NCBI RefSeq assembly: GCF_001039355.2
Contig: NW_019773792.1
Location: forward strand, 169,702 to 233,701
DNA: 64,000 nucleotides
Direction of reading: 5' to 3'
Origin: Lingula anatina
Lineage: Eukaryota > Brachiopoda > Lingulata > Lingulida > Lingulidae
The translations under genes were made by a program, and so were the position numbers. Below, in pieces: positions 58,901 through 64,000 of this stretch; the first letter of the stretch is position 1, and the number at the start of each line of letters is the position of its first letter. A model generated the notes under the pieces. That model was not told where the DNA came from and did not search any database. It was given only the letters and a program-made list of their open reading frames with translations.

Positions 58901-60591
58901 TACTAGCAGATCAGGTACAGTACAGGTTCTGTTAAGATAGTTCTTTGGTTAATTTTTTGTACTGTTTGGTATTTGAAATAATGTCCTTTGGAATGTAAAT
59001 CACTGCTGTGCTGCTGGCTATTTGAAATCTCTTGTATTCATTGGAAAAGTGACTTACAAACATATCAGTTGATAATTATGGAGAACTACAGAAGCAAGTC
59101 TACTCTCGCAACCTGCAGATTAGGCACTGCTTGTATTGGTTAGATTAAGTAGTATTTCAGTAAAAAGTTAATGCTTTTGTATTTGATATTGTAGATCAAT
59201 CTTGAATTCATTACAATTTATTTTTTGTTGACTTTTTTCACCTCTAAGCAAAATACTGGGACTGCCTGCTGTTCATACTAATTTCCTGAAAATTAGCAGC
59301 AATACAAAATTTTTGCGCAAACTCTTTGCCACAAACATCTTTAATTTTTCTTTGAGCTGTCACTTGCATATTATAGTTTTTTATTATAATGATTAGAAAA
59401 TTCTCTAATGTTATTATATCAGTGATTTTGTTTATATATTACCTGCCAGACTGAGGATTTATTATATATATATATAATTTATGTATTTGTTTTTTATTAG
59501 TTGATCTATAAAGGTGCCACTTAGGCTTAATTCATTTAAGACTGAGACACACTTCTTATTATATTATCTTAAACTAATATTTATTGACCTCTCAGTTGTG
59601 TCATAATAACAAAATACCACACTGGTCTCTTAACAGAACTGAATATTTCAGGCGCAGGGGTGGCTGTACTAAATGACACGATATTCGTTTGCGGTGGTTA
59701 CGATGGGAACACGCATTTGTCTTCAGTAGAGATGTACAACGTGCGTACGTGTCAGTGGTCGTCCATCAGCAGTATGACGTCTCCCAGGTGCTATGTTGGA
59801 GCATGTGTGTTACGAGGAAAGTTATATGTTGTTGCAGGGTTAGTATGATAATGTTTTTGCTATTTTGATTTAGTGATTTGATGTCTGAATAATGTTTTAA
59901 TTTTGGTGTTTTGTTTGCCCTAATGTGTATGAATTTAAATGATGTATGGTAAAGACTCAGTTTTAACAATGGACATAAATTATCAATTTTTAAATAGATC
60001 AATTTTAGAATTATATTATAAAAAATATATTTCTGTATAGTGTTTGTAATTTTACTATATATATATATATATATAATGGAACTGTAGAGTACATCTTTTT
60101 ACTTTTGTTTCTACCGCTCAATAGGCATGTTCTAATTTTATGAATTTATGACTAAAGAAAGAACAGTATCTGAAAAATTAATAATTTTCTTTGTTGAAAA
60201 GATTGAGTCATTGCCATACATCATCATATTGAAGATTTCCTTCACCAAACTAGCACATGGCTTAACATGCAGTTCCGGTATGTTGATCTTGAACAGTGGG
60301 CACTCACAGAGCCAGATTTTATCTAAACAAATGGCTACATTTTTACATTTGGTTCAGTTAAGTCTGTCTCAAGCCTTAAAATCATGTTAACATCTATTTA
60401 TTCACTTCAAGAAGCAATAAAGCTGTGTCCAATATGTGTACCGAACATCTCACTCTTTCAGATATGATGGCCACACTCTACTCAAGAACATGGAGTACTA
60501 TGACCCTATTGCTGACCAGTGGATAGTCACGGAGTCCACCATGGAGGTCAAGAGGTGCGACTCAGGGGTGGCTGTGGTCAAGGGGATATGA
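52961..60591 (+). CDS. KLHL12: Kelch-like protein 12, 11 exons
   Basis: KLHL12 is the substrate adaptor of a CUL3 ubiquitin ligase; in vertebrates it targets SEC31A (large COPII coats), Dishevelled and dopamine D4 receptor. Exons: 52961-53014, 53422-53565, 53885-54038, 54527-54744, 55373-55522, 56835-56949, 57430-57536, 57951-58143, 58657-58914, 59652-59838, 60462-60591. Phases chain to 569 aa (human 568). A BTB domain ([20 protein letters not shown] to [13 protein letters not shown]) is followed by BACK ([45 protein letters not shown]). Six kelch repeats follow, with VVGGFG, IGGYDG, CGGFDG, LGGYDG, CGGYDG and GYDG turns. Exon 8 uses an unusual acceptor (ataatttaag). Two introns carry repeat expansions, one of which copies the exon 6 acceptor. 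Confidence 0.97.
53157..53342. mobile_element. MITE with CAGGGGCGGAT termini
   Basis: CAGGGGCGGATTTAGG at the left pairs with CTGGATCCGCCCCTG at the right, and ATACA flanks both ends as a likely target duplication. It is about 186 bp, in KLHL12 intron 1. The interior has two GGTCA-containing stretches and no coding capacity. Confidence 0.8.
56403..56526. mobile_element. MITE with CCCTTAGCAAAAT termini
   Basis: A perfect 13-bp terminal inverted repeat (56403-56415 and 56514-56526) encloses about 100 bp rich in CTGCA and GCAAATTTGC. It lies in KLHL12 intron 5. Confidence 0.75.
56550..56860 (+). repeat. Tandem repeat of about 95 bp that includes the KLHL12 exon 6 acceptor
   Basis: Each unit contains (T)CTTGATCAAAGTCA-like, CCTCCCTGACTGCATCC and CCTGTTTTCAGAGCCTGATC-like parts. 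The last unit ends in the real acceptor and exon start (CCTGTTTCCAG|AGTCTTATC at 56835). Acceptor-like AGs lie at about 56647 and 56738. Confidence 0.8.
60056..60074. repeat. (TA)n microsatellite
   Basis: A short TA run in KLHL12 intron 10. Confidence 0.8.
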
Positions 60592-60655
60592 GAGAACAAC
60601 TAGACACTCGATAAAGTGACCACAATTAGGTTAAATGTCTCATAATCATCGTCAC

Positions 60656-60808
60656 CACCTCCCCAGGGAGGAGAGATCGCTAACACAGATTGTAATGATC
60701 AGGTGTCTAACTATTTGTTTTGTATGTAATGCACATAATTGTAAAGTCTACTAAACATATATATATATATGAAGTTCAGATTAAAAATATATATAATATA
60801 TTATAAAG
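60656..60808 (+). repeat. Interspersed repeat, copy B (in KLHL12 3' UTR)
   Basis: It starts CCCAGGGAGGAGAGATCGCT and shares ACACAGATTGTAATGATCAG and GTGTCTAACTATTTG with the minus-strand copy at 27016-27178, including the AT-rich tail. It begins about 65 bp after the KLHL12 stop codon, so it is probably transcribed in the mRNA. Confidence 0.75.
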
Positions 60809-61196
60809 TCAAGAAACAGGTTTCTAGAGATATTGACTGGGACTAGTTAACATGACCAGTCAGTCTGTGATGCCAAATACTGGTCAGAAACAATGCCAGC
60901 TTAGTAACAAATTAGGATTTTCAAAGTTACTAGACTAAGTCTTATCCCACTAGTTTCAGCAATTAAATATTTTTCCATTATCAAATTGAATATTATTCAT
61001 CTTTGGACTTGTTATTCTTGGTTTAAAGTAGTAGTTTTCTGAGGCTTACAAGGTACTAGTAAGAGCTACCAGTATGTTGAAAAACTTAATCACAGATTAA
61101 CCAGACAAGTAATTGGTATTGTGTGGTCAAAGAAGCATATAATTTTAGGTAAAACTCTAAAGGCATTGGTCCCAAATTTTGAATTTTCATTATCAA

Positions 61197-61197
<1 letters not shown>

Positions 61198-61251
<54 letters not shown>
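61198..61251. repeat. (AT)n microsatellite
   Basis: About 26 uninterrupted TA units downstream of KLHL12. Confidence 0.95.
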
Positions 61252-61252
<1 letters not shown>

Positions 61253-61908
61253 CATGATAAAGTAAATACATAAATATCTGATGAAGCTAAATGTCTAATC
61301 TAAATGAATTAAAGGACTTTCAGGCTGAAAAAAGTCCCATCATTAATCTTCCACTGTTTTCATATTGTTCTCTCCTATGCAAGTTGGCCAGGATCCACCT
61401 ACCAGTAGCTGTCAGGTGTAACCATATAGTGACTCATATATACAGAAAGAAGTGCACAGTGATTTAATAAGCATTATTTTCACCAGCATGGCAGCATTTT
61501 GTTTAACTGTTGTATATGTCCCCATGCCCCATAATAAGATAATCACAGGTCCTTTAAAAAAGCTCAATCTCATTCAAACTCACAGCAGCATTTCCAGTTA
61601 TACTTGGAGTTAGGGACAGTAATATCATTGACAACACAATAATGTCAATATGCTCAGTGTTAAGGATTGTTGAGTGGCCTGCATGTTGACTGTTCATTCT
61701 GTGTTGAGAGGCAAGAATGTTGATTTATTATGTTAATTTAGGCATACTCTAGGTTCATTTAGAGATAGCATCGGTTCCCAAACATCATGTTGCATTCAAA
61801 CAATCTAAGTCATAGAGTTTCATAAGAAACAGTTTTGTGTCTGCCCATGGGGCAGCTAGACTAACATTTGTTATGTTTTAGAATAGCTTTGTATTTCATC
61901 AGATTAAT

Positions 61909-61914
61909 AATAAA
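61909..61914 (+). promoter_or_regulatory. Candidate polyadenylation signal of KLHL12
   Basis: AATAAA about 1.3 kb past the stop codon, followed by a T-rich stretch (about 61931-61945). I saw no nearer canonical hexamer with such a context. Confidence 0.35.
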
Positions 61915-62218
61915 GTGATGAAGAGTCACCATTTTTTTTTCTTTTTGTCAAGATGGGCTGTTTTATCATTTCATTTTAACTTTAATATTACCACTTGATA
62001 TATATGTATATTTTTACTTTTTGTTGGATACAAGAGCTCCTTACTAACTGTCAGAGAGTCAGAGTATTTAAGATGAAATTGCCTGAATATTTTTTACCTC
62101 AAAATAAATTCCAAAATGCAGTTTCATCACACCTGAACATGGACATTGCCATAAAAAAGCTGGTCTTTTTAAATACTTGGCTTTTTATAGCTTTTTATAT
62201 GTAACAGTTTGATTACAG

Positions 62219-62470
62219 TTCTGTAATAAAAAGCAGTGTCTAGCCCACGAGAAGTAAAGAGAGAGAGTCTTTAATTTTCATCAAATACAGATTTCATAAG
62301 TTTACTATATAAAACATTAAATTAAACATTAAATTAATAGAAATAACTAAATAATTAGGGTTAAGTAAAATAATATATACCTTAATAGTAAATAAAAGAT
62401 TAAAAAAAAAAAACAATTTTACCTGTAATAAAAAGCAATGTCTAGCCCACGAGAAGTAAAGAGAGAAGGT
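62219..62470. repeat. Direct repeat of about 45 bp, 205 bp apart
   Basis: CTGTAATAAAAAGCAGTGTC then TAGCCCACGAGAAGTAAAGA occurs at about 62219-62265 and again, with one A/G change, at about 62424-62470. Confidence 0.85.
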
Positions 62471-64000
62471 GAAGAAAACAGACAAAGGAAATTAGCGGGT
62501 CAAGACTCTAAACCAATGAAAAGCAAGAACGTATAAAGACAGAAAAACAAGGAATAGTAAAGAAAGCAGGGAAGACTGAAAATAAGGTATGGAAACATAA
62601 AAACGGAATAGACTGAAAAAATGATAATTAACAAAATGAGCATTCAGGTACTACTGCTACATATAGTTGGCAAGTCTTTTTCCAAAGTAGTAAGCATTTT
62701 AATTTTGGCTCTTCTGGTCATGGGATATGTGTCTGACAAGGCTATTGGTCTCTACACCTCTTGGTCTCTCGGTATTTATACATGCGTATTTGTCTTTTTT
62801 TTCTCTTTTACTAAACAGAATACTAGTGTGAATTTCAGACCTGTTCAGAAGCATTTTGGAGAAAGATTTTTCTTTGATAACTGTAAAGGGAGCATCTCGT
62901 GTTTAGGGTGGTTGGTTCAGTTTCTTAGGGTAGAAACAAATGCATTTTTCTAAGTAACATGACAGGTTTGAATCTCAGACATTGGGACGTAACACATTAC
63001 CTGTTTATTTAAATTATATTGAAAGGATAAAAAGAAAATATAAAAATGAAATAAAAACTGAAGATGTATTTGATCAATTATTTTTCGTTCATTTTAGTGT
63101 ACAATCAACATAATGCTGTTGAAATAAAAATGATATGATTATTCCAAAAACATTCTAATTATTATTAAAATTGTTCAACAGTCATAGATTATTTTATAGG
63201 AAAGTAGAAATTTCAAAGTTTTATAAAAATACCAATGTATTCTAAACTGGCTTACAATTTAGGGTAATTCAAAAGTTTTAAAAGTTGGAGATTCTTTTCT
63301 GAGTTTCAACAAGGTTGAACAAAAGCACAACTAACCTGGCCGATACCAGGGGAGAATCCAGGATTTTTCAAAGGGGGGAGTCCGCAGATGCACCTTGGGA
63401 TGCGGGGTCCAGTGAACGGCCCCAAAAATTTAGGTATTTAAGAGGGCGAATGTTGCCATTTGATAAGGTTTAGAACTATGTTCCAGCTAGTCAAAATTCT
63501 AATTTCAAAAATCAAAAGGGGTTAACCCCCTTGATCCCCCCAAAACTCGCTGATGGCCGATACAATAAAGCCATATCTTGTTGAGAAACTTAAGCTGTTA
63601 AGAAAACTAAATCAGATTTCATCAAATGTATTTTTGACCCAAACTAACATTTATTAAGTTTATGAATCCAAATGTGATAACCAAGATGACAAAAATAACA
63701 TTAAAAACTGAAAAGGGTAAATAAAGCCAGTCAAAATAAAACCAGTTTTATGATTTAAGGACCTAGTTTAGGCATATAAACCTACTGGTAGTTTGAGAAG
63801 TAAAGCGACCAGTGAGAGAGGGCCATGAAACTTAATATGCCATTCCGTGCTAAAACATAACCATTTGAATACAATACTGCTCTTTCCCGTTGCCAATGCT
63901 CACAATCCATCGTCTATCACTTAAAATTAAACGTTTTAATGTATAAAATATAACATGTATAAAACCATAGACTTCAGTCGAGCAATCATCTGTGTGTAAT

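Larger units (their letters stand above)
60592..64000. other. KLHL12 3' region and downstream DNA
   Basis: No further gene is recognised. It holds the repeat copy at 60656-60808, an (AT)n at 61198-61251, a candidate poly(A) signal at 61909 and a 45-bp direct repeat (62219 and 62424). Near 63345-63560 there is a GGGGAGAATCCAGGATTTTTC-type repeat. A 110-codon plus-strand frame at 62621-62953 resembles no family I know and is probably chance. Confidence 0.5.

Noticed and set aside
62621-62953. 110-codon plus-strand frame with hydrophobic stretches
   Set aside because: No homology, no splice context, AT-rich sequence; probably chance.

Overview
This is a eukaryotic, intron-rich, AT-rich animal genomic window. 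Introns are GT-AG, intergenic DNA is full of miniature inverted-repeat elements and microsatellites, and the proteins are metazoan families. The gene set and the frequent acatgta-type words suggest a marine lophotrochozoan, most likely a mollusc; that is inference only. Single Ns (8265, 14626) and an N run (7348-7366) mark assembly joins.

Layout. (1) 2412-12047, minus: a complete CLCA gene (calcium-activated chloride channel regulator), 14 exons, about 946 aa. One exon is present twice across an N. (2) 12866-16413: a 1.8-kb non-coding segment in two tandem copies, again joined by an N. (3) 17712-23074, minus: MON1, 8 exons, 552 aa, the Rab7-activating partner of CCZ1. (4) 24725-25017, minus: two exons of a small secreted cysteine-rich peptide, flanked by a MITE and a Tc1/mariner-type element. 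(5) 25.9-31.9 kb: gene-poor, with a strong CACGTG palindrome. (6) 31918-34797, minus: a three-exon, 466-aa protein that reads as a divergent indoleamine-2,3-dioxygenase superfamily member with a hydrophobic C-terminal anchor. (7) 35-37.2 kb: a decayed Tc1-like transposase, a hairpin-motif cluster and a decayed aminoacylase exon. (8) 38216-50651, minus: a 16-exon aminoacylase-1-like gene, 403 aa, with two expected active-site residues replaced. (9) 44254-46170, plus: an intronless 12-TM otopetrin-like channel nested antisense in an aminoacylase intron. (10) 52961-60591, plus: KLHL12, 11 exons, 569 aa. (11) 60.6-64 kb: its 3' region and repeats.

The genes do not form a pathway; this is ordinary animal gene packing. 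The observations most worth checking are the predicted aminoacylase pseudoenzyme, the tail-anchored IDO-like protein, the nested otopetrin, and two places where tandem repeats have copied a live splice site (MON1 exon 6 donor, KLHL12 exon 6 acceptor). Exon coordinates were assembled by hand from splice sites and reading phase. All chained joins keep frame, and protein lengths match the families where the family is clear.
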